64,000 nucleotides of DNA from Collybiopsis luxurians FD-317 M1 (taxonomy: Eukaryota > Basidiomycota > Agaricomycetes > Agaricales > Omphalotaceae). The stretch is taken from the NCBI GenBank assembly GCA_000827265.1, contig KN834759.1, positions 415,666 through 479,665 on the forward strand, in the 5' to 3' direction. Below are positions 11,562-25,431 of this stretch, in pieces (the stretch's first letter is position 1; each line of letters begins with the position of its first letter). A model generated the notes under the pieces. The model was given only the letters and a program-made list of their open reading frames with translations. It did no database searches and was not told the origin of the DNA. Position numbers and translations under genes: made by a program.

Positions 11562-14500
11562 GTCCGGAGTGAAACGAAGGAATCGTCCTTGTCGGGGAGT
11601 TTGGTGTCACGACCGTGACAGAATGCTTATGTTTTTCCCTGTATATGGTCTGTGTGAATGTGACCACTCTGTGACCTTACGGCACCTTATGTTTTTTTTG
11701 ACAAGTGATCATGCTTCCGGCAAATGCCGATGAAAACCGGTAGCGCAATAAGTGCCTTCCCACCACTTTGTATGGCAAAATCTGAGAAGCATACATGACA
11801 AAACCGGCAGGAAAATTGTGGAACATTGGGAGGAATTATACTCGATACAACTGATATAATCATGTACCAACCTTGCAGAAAGATTGCGGCCGGTTGCGGC
11901 GGCATGTAACTCATCACCAGATTCACAATCATTGTGGATAAATTACAATTTGATCACGACCGCTATGAAGATATCATTACATTGCTACAATTCTTGCGGC
12001 AAAGTTATGGTTTAAGACAAGCATTGCCAGCAAGCTATAACTAGAGTAAAGAGACCACGAGGCAATATATGAACGCAATAATCCTTTAGACAGACAGCTC
12101 AAATAATGATCAATCGCAGTAGGCAAATAATTTATTCATATTCATCTCCTTATATATAAAATACAACTGTGTTAAATTTGGAACAAAGGGTTATGAACAT
12201 GAAAATATGCAACAGTGGGCAAGAAAAGTTGTACATGGATTATGGAGTATGCAATCGAATGAGGGTGGCATTTCTGAAATTGGACAGAGTTTTGATGCAC
12301 TGCCTCGATAACTGACAGGGTTAACTGTCTATTGCTTTTTGTGCAGAGTTATGACTGAAGCTCAGACTCTGGAATAAATTGCTAGTTAGCAATGAGACAA
12401 AAGTTTGAGAGCCGTACTCGAAGTCTCCGCATTCAGATTCCATTTGTGGGGCATGGGAGGAGGCGGGTGATGTCATTTTGAAGGCTATGGTCCTCACAAC
12501 ATTGAAGAACAGAAGGAAGGTAAAAGTTGGCTCCAGCGCTTGAGCTTGAGTACTGAAGGCCAAGGGTCTAATTCTTCAGTTCCTTGACACGAGAGGCATT
12601 CGTGGGTAGGTAGGGAAGAGCTATGGTATGCTGTAACATGAAATCCAATGAGGCACATCTGAAAGTATAGATAGTGATGGTGGAAGAGGAAGAACAGTTC
12701 ACCTGATTTGCCCTTTTATATGGCTCCCACTCATTTCCATTCAACAAACAGGTTTGGCATGCTCACGCGCTCATAAGTGATACCATGATCGTGTACCGGA
12801 GTCCGGATGTTCCTTGTACCTTACTATGAATTTCAAATTCAATTATTTGTCCCTTCGAGCTCAGTTTCATAGACCGCAACAAGTTTGCGTGTTAAGTACC
12901 GGCGGAGGGTGACATATCTCTAATTGCGAACTCCGCTCAGGGTGGCGAAGAAGATACCGAAGAGAACATTTAGCTGTTGCTGATAATTCTGGTTGCAGAA
13001 GAGCTTGAGTATGAACTCAATGAAGAAAGATGGCAGCCGGACAATGGGTGCTTCCATGTAGATGTGTCACTATTTTGAATTTTTCGCAATATGGAGAGAA
13101 TTGAATTGCAATGACTTACTGACTTAGAGGATTTCAGGGTGGTTTCAATGTCAATGGACCCGCATCATATTTACTTGTGATTGTCTGGAAAGCATGAAAC
13201 GAAGTTACAAAGTATTAGAATTTTTCACAATCATTAGAATGGAGGTACAATATATCACAATCTGTCAAAAGATTGTAGGGAAATTATTGACTGCACTTAT
13301 AACCGACGCAATGTGACATAATTTTTCTGCCAGGCTAACGATGTACAGAAGCAGGGGCTTCTTCGGTTCTTGTTCTCCTCTTGTTCTCATTCCTCTCATC
13401 ACTCTTCTTGACATTCCTTGTAATGTGCACTTGCAAAACCAAATCAGCTCAATGCAGTCTGTTGAAGCTCTCCTGCTTGTATGTTGCAATTGTATACTAC
13501 AGATTTCCAAAATAGTAGAGCTCCCTGTGATGCATAGAAAACAGGCTTTACTGTGACTTTAATTTAAGATGTTCCACAAAGAGAACTTGAGCTCTCTTTG
13601 AAGGTCCATTTTTCCACTTGGACATTCTACTACAGAGATTCTGCATACATTACCTGAGCTTCCAGCAGTTGATCCATTTCTTGGACTGCATGTCTGTCTA
13701 TCATTATATGTCCTTGCATGAATGCTCATGAAATCAATATAATCATTGGAGGAGTGAGGCGCTGCCTCAATGCATAGAGGATAGCAGCATAGCGATTGCC
13801 CAAATAATCAGTAGGTTACATCATTCATTTCCAACCCGAGCTAGCTTCCTGACCAACCTTATTTATCCAGCCAATGCATTCACGAACATCATTCTAGTTG
13901 CTACCTCCCTCTATTTCTTCCAAAGACCTCAATCCAAAGATGCAAAAAGCCTGAGCTTTGTTTAATCGGATCATTTATTGTCAGTGGTTTAACCACATTT
14001 GTTTCAACTGCCCATATTGGGAAATTATGGAAAGCAACAAGATATCACTCTTTGTGAGCAATGTTGAGGTGAATGATTTGCAAGATTGAATTCTCATTCA
14101 CAACTGTTTGTCTTGTACTGTATTCTACTTCTCTTATCGCACATACTTACTACTGTGACGGCAGTAAATTTTGCCATTCTGGTACATACAATTATATGAT
14201 TGTGGAAATTGGCTCACTCACAGTACAAGCAAACAAACAATAGCCAGGCTAAGATAATTCTGTTACTGATTGTGGACTGAATGATCTCCCAGTGGAATCC
14301 CCTATAAGATTTGGAGCATATGTCATCTTTCAATGAAGGGCAGTAGTATGTCAAGGGATGAGAGCAAGGATCAGGGATATATTGGACATCGACATCAACA
14401 ATACAAGAAATGGACTCTGCTGCTGTGCAAGTATATACACGAGCTCAGAGTTATTCAGTGGCATATGGACATTACATTTGGTACCACCTCTAATTCTACA

Positions 14501-15128
14501 GAAGGATCCCAGTTTTTCACAAGACAGGCTTCAGTGAAAACAACAGACTTTGCCTTCTTCCAGCTTGGAGTTTTTCAAGTTGCTGTCCAATTTTGGAGAG
14601 CAGTTGATTCAGAGGCTAAGCCTACAAATACTCAGTAGCATTACTGGAATAGAGACAAAAGTTGTTGATAATTGTGTATAATGCTTCCCCTGCATGTTGT
14701 CACTGGTCCAGAGCAGCGAGCTCCGGTTGAGTTTAGTTAGATCCTTAAACTGCCTCCAGAGTAACACTTGACATTGTGGAATGAGAATGTTGATTTTGAT
14801 ACAGGCCCAGAACATATGTTGCAGATATAGCAGGCTGCAGGATTGAGAAGGAAGTTGGACTAGGGATGCTGTCTTATAGTTTGACCAAGAAATTTGCCCC
14901 AAAGCTCTCAAAGAATAGTAGTTGACTATATTCATTTCCCCTTTTTTCCTCCCACCATACTAGCAACCTCTGTCATCTTCCTTCCTCACAATGGTACAGC
15001 AACTGCCGGCTTACTGGTCTTCTATATAAAGAGTGGCACCAACTATTCTGCATTCATTGCATAAACTAAGTCAATCCTGGACTTGTACTTGCCGCACGAT
15101 CCATTGTGGTGGCCCACTCTCACAAGTG
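11562..15128. mobile_element. Unidentified 3.6 kb block splitting the transposase relic
   Basis: The transposase reading stops after GGKIM(S) near 11,560 and resumes with AWCVIYPGLNGDDWWD near 15,130, so the block between is inferred to be an insertion. It has no recognisable polymerase, integrase or transposase. Its longest frames (13,341-13,556; 14,333-14,638) show no family motif, and no matching terminal repeats were found by eye. Its first 40 bases resemble bases 39,655-39,700, where TCCGGA(A/G)TGAAA recurs, so the left edge may be a dispersed repeat. Exact boundaries are uncertain by a few tens of bases. Confidence 0.45.
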
Positions 15129-16106
15129 CTTGGTGTGTGATTTACCCAGGCTTGAATGGAGATGATTGGTGGGATAGTCAGCAGCTGCTTGCCCAGGTAA
15201 AGGAAACAATCAGTATATTTAAAGAAGTGCGCCCAGACTGCCGAGGTTTATTCATCTTTGACCAATCTGCTGCTCATGCATCCTTAGGGCCTGATTTGCT
15301 AACAGCTTTTGAAATGAACAAAGGCAGTGGAGGCAAGCAGTGCCAGCAGCGGGACACAGTGATTCCTCCCTCCAACCCTGTTGCTAAGCATCAGGGCAGA
15401 TTCAGAAAATGATACTTTCTGATGGATGCATTGCAGACAGTTCTCGAGCAATGTGGTTTTAATCTCACAGATATCAAGAAAGCAAAATGCTCACCAGTAT
15501 GCCCATTTGAGAATAAACACTGCTGTATGGCATGTGTAGCGGAGCGGTGCCGCTATGGTTTCCTTGCCGGCCGAACTGGGGTAACATGGTCCCAGAAACG
15601 GGGTATAGGCGTGTGTAACCTTAGGCCCAGCAAGGGACAGGTAGCCCAACTGGTTCGACGCGTGCAATTCCGTCGTGTTCCATGTTTTGGATTACCTAAG
15701 CGTTACAGCATGACTCCTCAGTAAACAAGAAGATTTTTGCAAACCAGCCTTCAATGCTTGAGAAATTGATTACTGAATCTGGTCATTATTGCATATCCTT
15801 ACCAAAGTTTCATTGCAAGTTGAATCCAATTGAAATGGTTTGTGTCATATTAAGTATGTTTCAAGATTTTCACATTGTAGACTACAGTACTGGGGTTGGT
15901 GCAAATATTGCTACAGGCAAGTACCCAAGAAAACATTTCAGGATGCTAAGGACGCAGCCTTCACATATCTCAATGCCTGTCCAACCAATGTCATATGTCA
16001 TTTCATCAATCATGCCTGGAGATTCATGAGTGCATACCAAATTGGATTGACCAGCAAGGCAGCAGAGTGGGCTGTGAAGAAGCAGCGGCAGCACTGAGCA
16101 GTCTCT
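15129..16106 (+). pseudogene. DDE transposase relic, C-terminal half
   Basis: Continues the transposase started at about 9,980: YPGLNGDDWWDSQQLLAQV, then the second catalytic Asp in LFIFDQSAAHAS (about 15,250-15,285), KGSGGKQCQQRDTVIP, and CSPVCPFENKHCCMA up to 15,534. A 173-bp insertion (15,535-15,707) follows. The frame resumes at 15,713 with LLSKQEDF, and then LPKFHCKLNPIEM near 15,800-15,840 supplies the third acidic site. The end reads HFINHAWRFMSAYQIGLTSKAAEWAVKKQRQH with a stop at about 16,097. The protein is broken by the two insertions, frameshifts and stops, so it is inactive. Confidence 0.78.
15535..15707 (+). mobile_element. 173-bp solo-LTR-like (TRIM-like) element, copy 1
   Basis: Begins TGTAGCGG, ends GCGTTACA, and is flanked by a perfect 5-bp duplication GCATG (15,530-15,534 and 15,708-15,712). 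Removing it restores transposase reading (CCMA then LLSKQEDF). TG...CA ends plus a 5-bp duplication are typical of a solo LTR or terminal-repeat retrotransposon in miniature. A diverged copy is at 42,577-42,750. It still has many CpGs, so it is probably younger than its host relic. The strand is nominal. Confidence 0.7.
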
Positions 16107-16654
16107 GTGCAGGCCATGATGCAGATTGAGGCTATATCAAACTAGAAAATAATGTATTTAGCTTCTAAAATTTTGGTGAAACCCCTCTAAAAAATGGTCA
16201 TTCCTTAAACCTCATGGGAAAAACTTTGGAAGTGGTTTTTTGGACTCTTTTTGACATTCCGAGTCTGTTCTGATAAAAATTAAAGGTATAGAAGCCAGGG
16301 TTGAGGCTCCACATTATTTGTCATCTGTGATTGTCCTCAACTGTAGAATATCATAGGCATTAGGAAAATTTTCCTGATGCAACAGGATAGCATTCCACAG
16401 CAGTCAGTCACAATCTCATGCAAGGAATGTTTGTCCCAGGTATAGACTGCAGGGATATGTTGGAGTTAAGTATTGAAATTTGAACATCAGTTTCAATTTC
16501 CACAGAATTCTTGTTTGTGGAATAATGAATGAACAGTAAACAATTATTTTAGAGCACATAAACTGCTAGCTGTATGATTACACTGCTTGGAGTTAGGGGG
16601 ACTGCAACAGCTGGAGCCTTGGCATTGTAAATCATTCATAATCACAGTACATTT
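16107..16654. other. 3' flank of transposase relic, no gene seen
   Basis: AT-rich, with no supported ORF. It contains TGGTCATTCCTTAAAC near 16,196, which resembles TTGGCCATTCCTTCAAA near 9,610 in direct orientation; these may be flanking copies of a repeat belonging to the transposon. Confidence 0.3.
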
Positions 16655-18528
16655 CTAGACAATTTGAGAACCCTCCCGCTTAGTTAAGAAATACCTGCAA
16701 GCAAGAAGTAAACAAGATCCCGCAAATATCATGACCTGTTAATTAATATGTTGAGTAAGCAAAGACCCCGGTATCACTTCCTTAGAGAAGTATAGCACAG
16801 TACCAGAGTGAACTGTGAGTTGACTTACTGCACTGAAAATAATAGCTTTTTCCCAAGCAAATGTGCTCCCTAATAGTACACCATCAAGGGGATTTCCCAC
16901 CAGTGCCCCTAGTGATGCAATTGAGTATAGAAGTCCCATTCTGACTCTGTGCATAGGATAAACCTTGGACTTTTTAAAAAAGCAAATTTGATCTTACCCA
17001 ACTTCATTTTCATTTGGTGATAGATAAACAGCTCCAACTGAGGTGAGCACAAGATCTGCATTTATCAACCTTGGGTTTATTTCTGCTCAATAAAGATTCA
17101 CTTACATGCCCCAGAAAGAAAACCATAGAGTGCAGAAAATACCATGATGCTGCTAAGCTGTTGAATGCCCAATAAAGCAATGTTTAGGATTCCGCATGCA
17201 CAAGTGATAATAATGAAGACATTAATGACCCCATATCTTGGGGTGAGGAAACTTGGAATAATCCTGCCAGGAAGAGATGCTGCATTCATTACTGCCAGCT
17301 GTATGAAATATCAATATCAATGAATTAATCTCGTCTAGCAACTCTTACTGTGTAAAATGCACTAGAATCACCCACTCCTTGTAGAACGGCATATAGCTGG
17401 ATATAGAAGACTGCAAATTCTCTCAATAGATGCAATTTAATGCATTGAAAGCACATACTTGGAAAGAAGAAGCCACAGATGCTTGGCAAGGCACTAACAA
17501 ATGTCAAAAGGACAGAGATTTGAGAAATTCAGTGCAGAACTGAAAAAAAAGATGGATCAAACACACGCTATAGTGTAGATAATGTAGGGCAAGTCTTTAA
17601 ATAGCATTCTAACACTTTGCTTTTTTTGCCTACCCACAGCGACTATGTCAGGGTTGTCACGCATGAGCAGATTGGAAAGAAGGAGAAGACCCCCGACTAT
17701 AAAAGCACTCGATCGTACACCCCAAGCATAGCCTATTGAGCTGTGGAACAACTGGTTCAAGAAAATAGGAAACACAATCCCGCCAATTGACCCCCCTATA
17801 TGAATCAATACACCATATCGGGAAATTAGGAATGAAACCTACCCATTGCTACCAATGCAACTGCAAGGTGACAGTACTTGCTCCAGTGATGGGCTTGTAT
17901 AGCAATAGCTGGCATGTAAATCATACCTCCACCGATTCCCATCCCTAAACCCTGAGATAAAAAAATTTGATAGTAACTCTCTGGGTGGATCAAAGAGACC
18001 ATGAAGAGTCTGCCAATATGTATGAATGTGGGAATCTTGATGTGGCATAAACATCCTCACGAGAATGTGTATAATATTGAACCTGCAGGCAGGATATAGT
18101 GAAAGTAGCCCAAGTCAAGGAGCTTCCCAGAAGGTAATCCCATTGCAATGAGAAAACAAAGTTGGGTTGACCCCACCCAGCTTACGGCAGATGGACTAGC
18201 ATTGTGAGAACGTGTATACCAATCCTGCCTTAGAGCTTTTGCGTCATTACTATAGATGCGAATGTACTTTCATACTTGGTAAACTCCAAAAGAATTCGTA
18301 TATCCAAATGTCACCATGACTACGCAGAATCTACGGCTCACATTTAGTCTCACCATGGCAAAAAAAAAAGAGAGAAAAGATAAATTACCCGCCTATCAAT
18401 GTGGCCCATGCTCGAAAACCACCATCTGGAGCGTGAGGATGTGATTGGTCTTTCAAGATTGTAAGACTAGGAGCATTCTCCAAGGCCACAGTAGTAATAT
18501 TGGCGTTGTTGTTTTCAAAAGATTCCAT
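16655..18528 (-). CDS. MCT-type monocarboxylate transporter-like MFS protein
   Basis: Eleven exons on the minus strand: 18528-18389, 18330-18276, 18224-18061, 18009-17843, 17795-17567, 17493-17459, 17410-17349, 17298-17106, 17055-16998, 16946-16829, 16735-16655, giving 433 aa, all phases consistent. Begins MESFENNN. The MCT signature PDGGFRAWATLIGGF precedes helix 1. Then come YTRSHNASPSAVSWVGS, MGLPSGKLLD, YYQIFLSQGLGMGIGGGM (helix 4), a loop with RDNPDI, FFFPIFYIQLYAVLQGVG (helix 7), LPGRIIPSFL, VRMGLLYSIASLGAL and a C-terminal MIFAGSCLLLACRYFLTKR. Fungal members (MCH group) sit in the plasma membrane or vacuole, and most have no known substrate. No broken exon was found, so the gene seems intact although it is surrounded by repeats. 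Confidence 0.87.
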
Positions 18529-19093
18529 CAATACCAGTCAAAACACGGATTAAAGACAAAGAAAGCTCTGGAAGACCACAATATGGCGTTTAGTGGGATG
18601 AAATGTTCCTTGCCGGTGCCAAGTATTTGTTTTTGTAGGAAAATCAAACCAGACATAGCCATAATATATACCCAGTAAACTGATTTTGGGGCCGATTTAT
18701 GTTGTAGCGAGCATAACGACATGTGAATGATGCACATGAACGACATCAGCGGAGGAATTTTATAAAGGCCGGGTTCCATTTGTATCATGAAAGGTACAAT
18801 ATTAGGGGAAATCATAAGAATATTGAATAATTGCTCGCATAGCCCTTGCCCAGACAGCGGGTATCCAGTAGCTAGTAGAATCTTTAGGAAGGTGAGCTTG
18901 CTAATAATTATGTTAAAATAGTTACATATCAGATTATAATACAGCTCCTATTTGATGGGAATTATAAATGACAACTATATCACTAGTTCTTATTCCCATT
19001 TGACTTCAAACGACTCCGACACGCCGTTCTTGACCGAACTACAGTCGGTTGCATGATGTTTTGCACATTCGATGTTTTTCAATATATGTTTAC
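18529..19093. other. Upstream region of the MCT-like gene
   Basis: Presumed promoter of the minus-strand transporter. No other gene seen; frames here are antisense or chance ORFs. Confidence 0.35.
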
Positions 19094-19330
19094 TTGACGC
19101 GAAGTGGGCCAATGCTAATGCGTGGCGGGACTCATGCCCTTTTCAGTAATTGGAACAAATCACATACCTCACAGATCCTGGATCATGGATCATCAATGTA
19201 AGTAATGAAAACTAACTAAAATTGTATAAATAAAAATTAGATCAATTCAAAATTGCCTGTCTTGGATCAGGCACAGAATCGTCAGAGCAGAAACTCGGCA
19301 TTAATATTAATGAGCTGTTTGATCCAAAAT
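19094..19330 (+). repeat. Dispersed repeat family R1, copy 1
   Basis: Shares ordered blocks with 44,937-45,215 and 45,311-45,545: CTTGACRCG, a GTGG(G/A)C(C/A)AATGCTAATG block, GTGCCCTTTTCAG-like text, and CTTGGATCAGGCACAGAAT. All three copies have the same orientation. No coding capacity; the class is unknown. Confidence 0.55.
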
Positions 19331-20000
19331 TGACCAACTTTGTGATTTGGCTGTCTCTGGCCCGAAAATCTGTACTCTCAATTTGACGTGGCCCGCTCTC
19401 ACCGTTTCTGGCCATTCGGACTTTTCTCTGGGCTCAGATTCGGGTTCGGGGTTCGCGAACTGAACTGAACTGTGGCAACACTTCATTCTTCAAAATCTAG
19501 ACCAGAAAGATTGGAGTGCATGAAGGGGCTACGAGCGTACAGAATGTAATATAGTTTTCTGGTCATGAAATCTGTGCCTGCTCCTTGACAGGTAATTCTA
19601 TATTAACCACATAATTTTGCTGACGCAACTGTATAGTTGTAATTATATTCCCAAAGCGGGACTGCCTGAGTCAACAGATGGCACAAGGCACGAACAGCCG
19701 CCACGCGGCAGCGTTGGCCAAGTATTTACATTTCTGAGTGCCCACAGGGGTGACTTGTATTATCAACAGGTGCTGAAATCTATAAACAAGACAAGTACAC
19801 CTAATGATGCACCCGGGCTGGCATTGATACCGGGTATGAAGAACCCAAAGGGCTTACCACTTTTGACAAATCACCGAACGTACACGCGCAATAAATATAG
19901 GGGAAGAAAGTTTCATGTGGGCCATTGCCCGCACAAACTTTACTTAGCTTGTCAATCTTATCTCAAACATATCAGACTTATTGACTATGGCATGTGGATA
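19331..20000. other. Non-coding region with hAT-end-like fragment
   Basis: No gene supported; the frame at 19,617-20,003 has no motif. Near 19,450-19,480 GAACTGAACTGAACT followed by GGCAACACT resembles the right end of the hAT-like element at 23,832-24,571, suggesting a truncated relative. Confidence 0.3.
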
Positions 20001-20008
20001 TGAGCTTC

Positions 20009-20102
20009 AATCCCTAACCACTAACCAACCAACCCTAACTAAACCCTAATCACCTAACCAGGCACGCCTGCGACGTACAAAAGCCCCAACCAACCTAACC
20101 CA
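20009..20102 (-). repeat. Degenerate telomere-like CCCTAA array
   Basis: Imperfect repeats of CCCTAA/CCTAA/CCAACC lie between 20,009 and 20,102 (for instance CCCTAACCACTAACC, then CCCTAACTAAACCCTAATC). TTAGGG is the usual fungal telomere unit, so this C-rich strand would be an interstitial, decayed telomeric tract or a chance CCAACC-rich run. Confidence 0.45.
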
Positions 20103-20914
20103 ACCTTCCGAGCGCTTATTATTATCACCGTAAGTTTACAATAACTATGTGCGGGCAAGGTTTTCTTTTAGGTGCCCCTCGCCTGCTCTTCTATATCCTT
20201 GCCACATGCAAGCGTCTGATGAGTCGGCATAAAAAATTTTTTTTGTATAGATTCAACACAAGGCTATCACAACGCTATCGGTAGCAGGAACTCCTGCACA
20301 TTTTTTACAAAACTTCCTTTTGCTTAGATGAAACAAAACTGTGTTCACAAGGTTTCCGCAGCGGCTTTTTTGACATCGGTTCATGTGGCCACATGTAAAA
20401 ATGCTCGCATTTCATCCGCAATTAAAGACGTTGCCGAAGAAACTAAAAAGGAAACAAAAATAAAAATAAAAAAGCATCGAAAAACTCCGGAATCGCGGCG
20501 GCCTGCAAACATCAAATTTTCTCACGGATACCGCCACACCATAGTACTCGAGATCCGATTGTATAAGAAAAATAGCTTTAGTTTTGAACTGGAACCTGAT
20601 ATGTTGATTGGATTGAGACGCGGCAACACTAGTCCCGATTGATTGACATAAAACTTGAAAGACTATTCTCACTCTCGGGTATCAGTTATATCCAATTCTT
20701 ACAAAAAATTCCAGAAGCCCCGTTCCTTTCCACAAAAATAACCTTTCAAAGCTCTATAGTAAGATGAAATCTGGTGCAATGACTACTCCAAATATGGAGA
20801 ACCGGGATTGGTCTCTTAGATGCCAATGCGAAAGATACCATTGCGAACAGGATTTAACCAGAATGACAGTCCTCGTTTTTGTCCCCATCTTTTCCCGACT
20901 AAAGCCTTGCAACT
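20103..20914. other. Upstream region of sulfhydrylase A
   Basis: No gene supported. The frame at 20,328-20,642 is Lys-rich without motif. CGCGGCAACACT near 20,620 resembles a hAT-like terminus. The last about 200 bases are the likely promoter of the downstream gene. Confidence 0.35.
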
Positions 20915-23241
<2,327 letters not shown>

Positions 23242-23823
23242 TGATACAGGTATGAGGTTTGCAGAAGCTTAGCGTTTGTCCACTACTATACCATTTCGAA
23301 TGGAAGTTCAGTCAATCATTATAGATACTTCTAAACTAAACTGAAATACCCATGAATCATGCATCATTTTGGATCCTGAACTAATGTTGGTTGTGGTTAT
23401 ATTTTCAGAAATTTCTCTGACCCAGCTTTCTGCGGTTAAAAGGTCTGTAGCAATCTGTAGCATGGTGTGAGTGCAAATTTTGAGTAATATTGTCTAAAGA
23501 GGCACGTTCTGTAAAACCCCACTGTAGTGAACTGACCTGGATTTTAAACTGTCCTGCATCAACAGTACACCTGAACTGAGGGACTGAATCTGATAATGCA
23601 TCATGCATTATACTGGGTGAACTTCCATTTAAAATGGTACAGAAATAAATAATGATCTGGCATCAGAAAAATGTTCTACCTTGCAAGTAATTATTTCCTC
23701 AGATTGCCAACTGGCAATGAGTGACAACTGTCAATAAGTGCCCCATACCACTTTGACAATGCATTCCCAACATGACCCCGTAGTAATACATCACTAAAAT
23801 TCTGTGTGTCAGAGGTGACACCA
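23242..23823. other. Non-coding region downstream of sulfhydrylase A
   Basis: AT-rich 3' flank; no supported ORF or repeat recognised. Confidence 0.35.
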
Positions 23824-23831
23824 TTTCAAAA

Positions 23832-24571
23832 CAGCGTTGCCGCGGTTCATTCAGTCCGTGAACCTGCCTTTTTTTGCTGAACCTAAAACCTGAACCTAAA
23901 GTTCAGGTTTAGAGGTTCAGGCTTGGAGGTGCACTGGGTCCGAGCTGGGTTCAACTACTAATTGCACAATTTGTATAAAATTATGACTAAAATAGTTTTA
24001 AAATAGTTTTAAAATAGTTTGGAGTTTTTCCTTCTACATATTCTCACTTGAAAATGCTCAATTAATTGCCATTTGTATGTCCTGCTGTCAACAGCATATG
24101 TTCCTAGCACAAAATCATCTAGTACTATCATGCCAAAAGTGGAAAAATCCACCTGGTGGAATGGCTTACTGAAAAACAAAGATTCAGTAAGCCCACTGAA
24201 TTAATAATTAATTTTTACTCGCTGGTCCACTCTGCTGAGCAGAATTTTTTCCATTTTCATTGTAAATACTATAGGCACCTAGAGCATGTGATGTTAATAT
24301 TAAATTTATGGAAGCCTTGTACTTAAATTTCTGGCCAAACTTGCTGGGAGGAAAGATTTAATGGCCCTGCTGTAATTTTACCATGGTAAACTGGCATATT
24401 CTTACCTTTTCAGCAGCTCCCGGTTTACAGGTTCAGCAGGTTCAGAGCCCAACTGAACCTTAAACCTGGGTTCACTGCTGCCCTGAACCTAGAACCTGGA
24501 CCTGAACCTCAGGTTCAGTTCAGGCTTGAACCTGGTACAGTAGGTTCATAGACCGAATGGCAGCAACACTG
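23832..24571. mobile_element. hAT-like non-autonomous element
   Basis: A 740-bp element flanked by perfect 8-bp duplications TTTCAAAA (23,824-23,831 and 24,572-24,579). Ends are CAGCGTTGCCGC on the left and, reverse-complemented, CAGTGTTGCTGCC on the right; similarity continues about 40 bp to TGAACCT. A CAGNG-type terminus with an 8-bp duplication is the hallmark of hAT elements. There is no transposase ORF. Subterminal regions are packed with GGTTCAG/CTGAACC words in both orientations, and 23,985-24,022 holds three tandem AAAATAGTTTT-like units. Confidence 0.8.
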
Positions 24572-25202
24572 TTTCAAAATGATTTTTCAGAAACACAGAT
24601 CTAAATTTTTGGTTAGGATACACTTATGACTCTTACATTTGTGACTTGTAGTTTCCAACATGCAGCAATGATTTTTCAATGTACTAGTCTGTAATCTGCT
24701 TAAATATGACTCATTTCAAGCAATCTCACAGGTACATTATTTTGAGATAGAGCTGACCCACAACTCACATGATGTACCTGAAAATACATGAAATATATGT
24801 TAAAAATGTATCAATAATTCATTCCTCTCGAAAATAATGGTGAGTGTCATATCCAACCAATTCTGCACACTGCCGGACCCCATCCCACTCCTCCCAAGCA
24901 CCGCCACCATTTATTTAATCTATATAGGGAGGTGACACTAAATTGGAGGCCCCAACTGTTTACTAAAAACCCAATAATCTGCAATGATGAATATCATAGT
25001 ATAGAAATGTGCCTGATGCCATTAATATAAGAAAGGTTGTTGAAAAATGTGACTAATTGAAAGTCTGGTTAATAGCAGTCTTAACCATGAGGATCAGGTA
25101 GCAAAGTCAGTTGGCCATTAAGTATGGTCAAGTATCAATAATGTAATGATGGTCTCACTGTCTCTACAACTTGCTCAATGAAATTGAATTACCCATGAAG
25201 AT
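24572..25202. other. Non-coding region, no gene seen
   Basis: AT-rich sequence without supported ORF. A short inverted pair (AGTGTCAT near 24,843 and GTGACACT near 24,932) may mark another small decayed element, but its arms are too short to call. Confidence 0.25.
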
Positions 25203-25294
25203 GCAGGTGTCTAAGGGCTCCTAGGATTTGGCCAATTTTCTGGGTGCTCTCAGGTTACCTGTATTTGCCTGGGCTTAGGGTACTTTTCCTGATG
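25203..25294 (+). repeat. CATCAGG-family element, right-end fragment
   Basis: Matches the right end of the family: CTCCTAGGATTTGGCC, then GTATTTGCCTGGGCTTAGGG and TACTTTTCCTGATG. The left end is missing. It closely matches 53,266-53,374 and the right end of the copy at 59,866-60,807. Confidence 0.65.
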
Positions 25295-25431
25295 TGAGTA
25301 TTGACTTATGTATTGACTCCATAGTATCACAAGTTGTTGCTCTGTCTACATCATAAAATGTCAAGAATAAATTGATCAGCTTGACTGGCTTTTCAACTTG
25401 CTCACAAGTTGTTTATGTTACCCCCCATGTT

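Noticed and set aside
14333..14638. 101-codon ORF in the 3.6 kb block
   Set aside because: No domain recognised; kept only as part of the unidentified block.
15645..15690. Pol III A-box-like TAGCCCAACTGG plus GGTTCGAC inside the 173-bp element
   Set aside because: Boxes overlap and lack tRNA spacing; TG...CA ends and the 5-bp duplication favour a solo LTR over a SINE.
20328..20642. 104-codon Lys-rich ORF
   Set aside because: Lies in AT-rich sequence with poly-A runs, no motif and no splice context.
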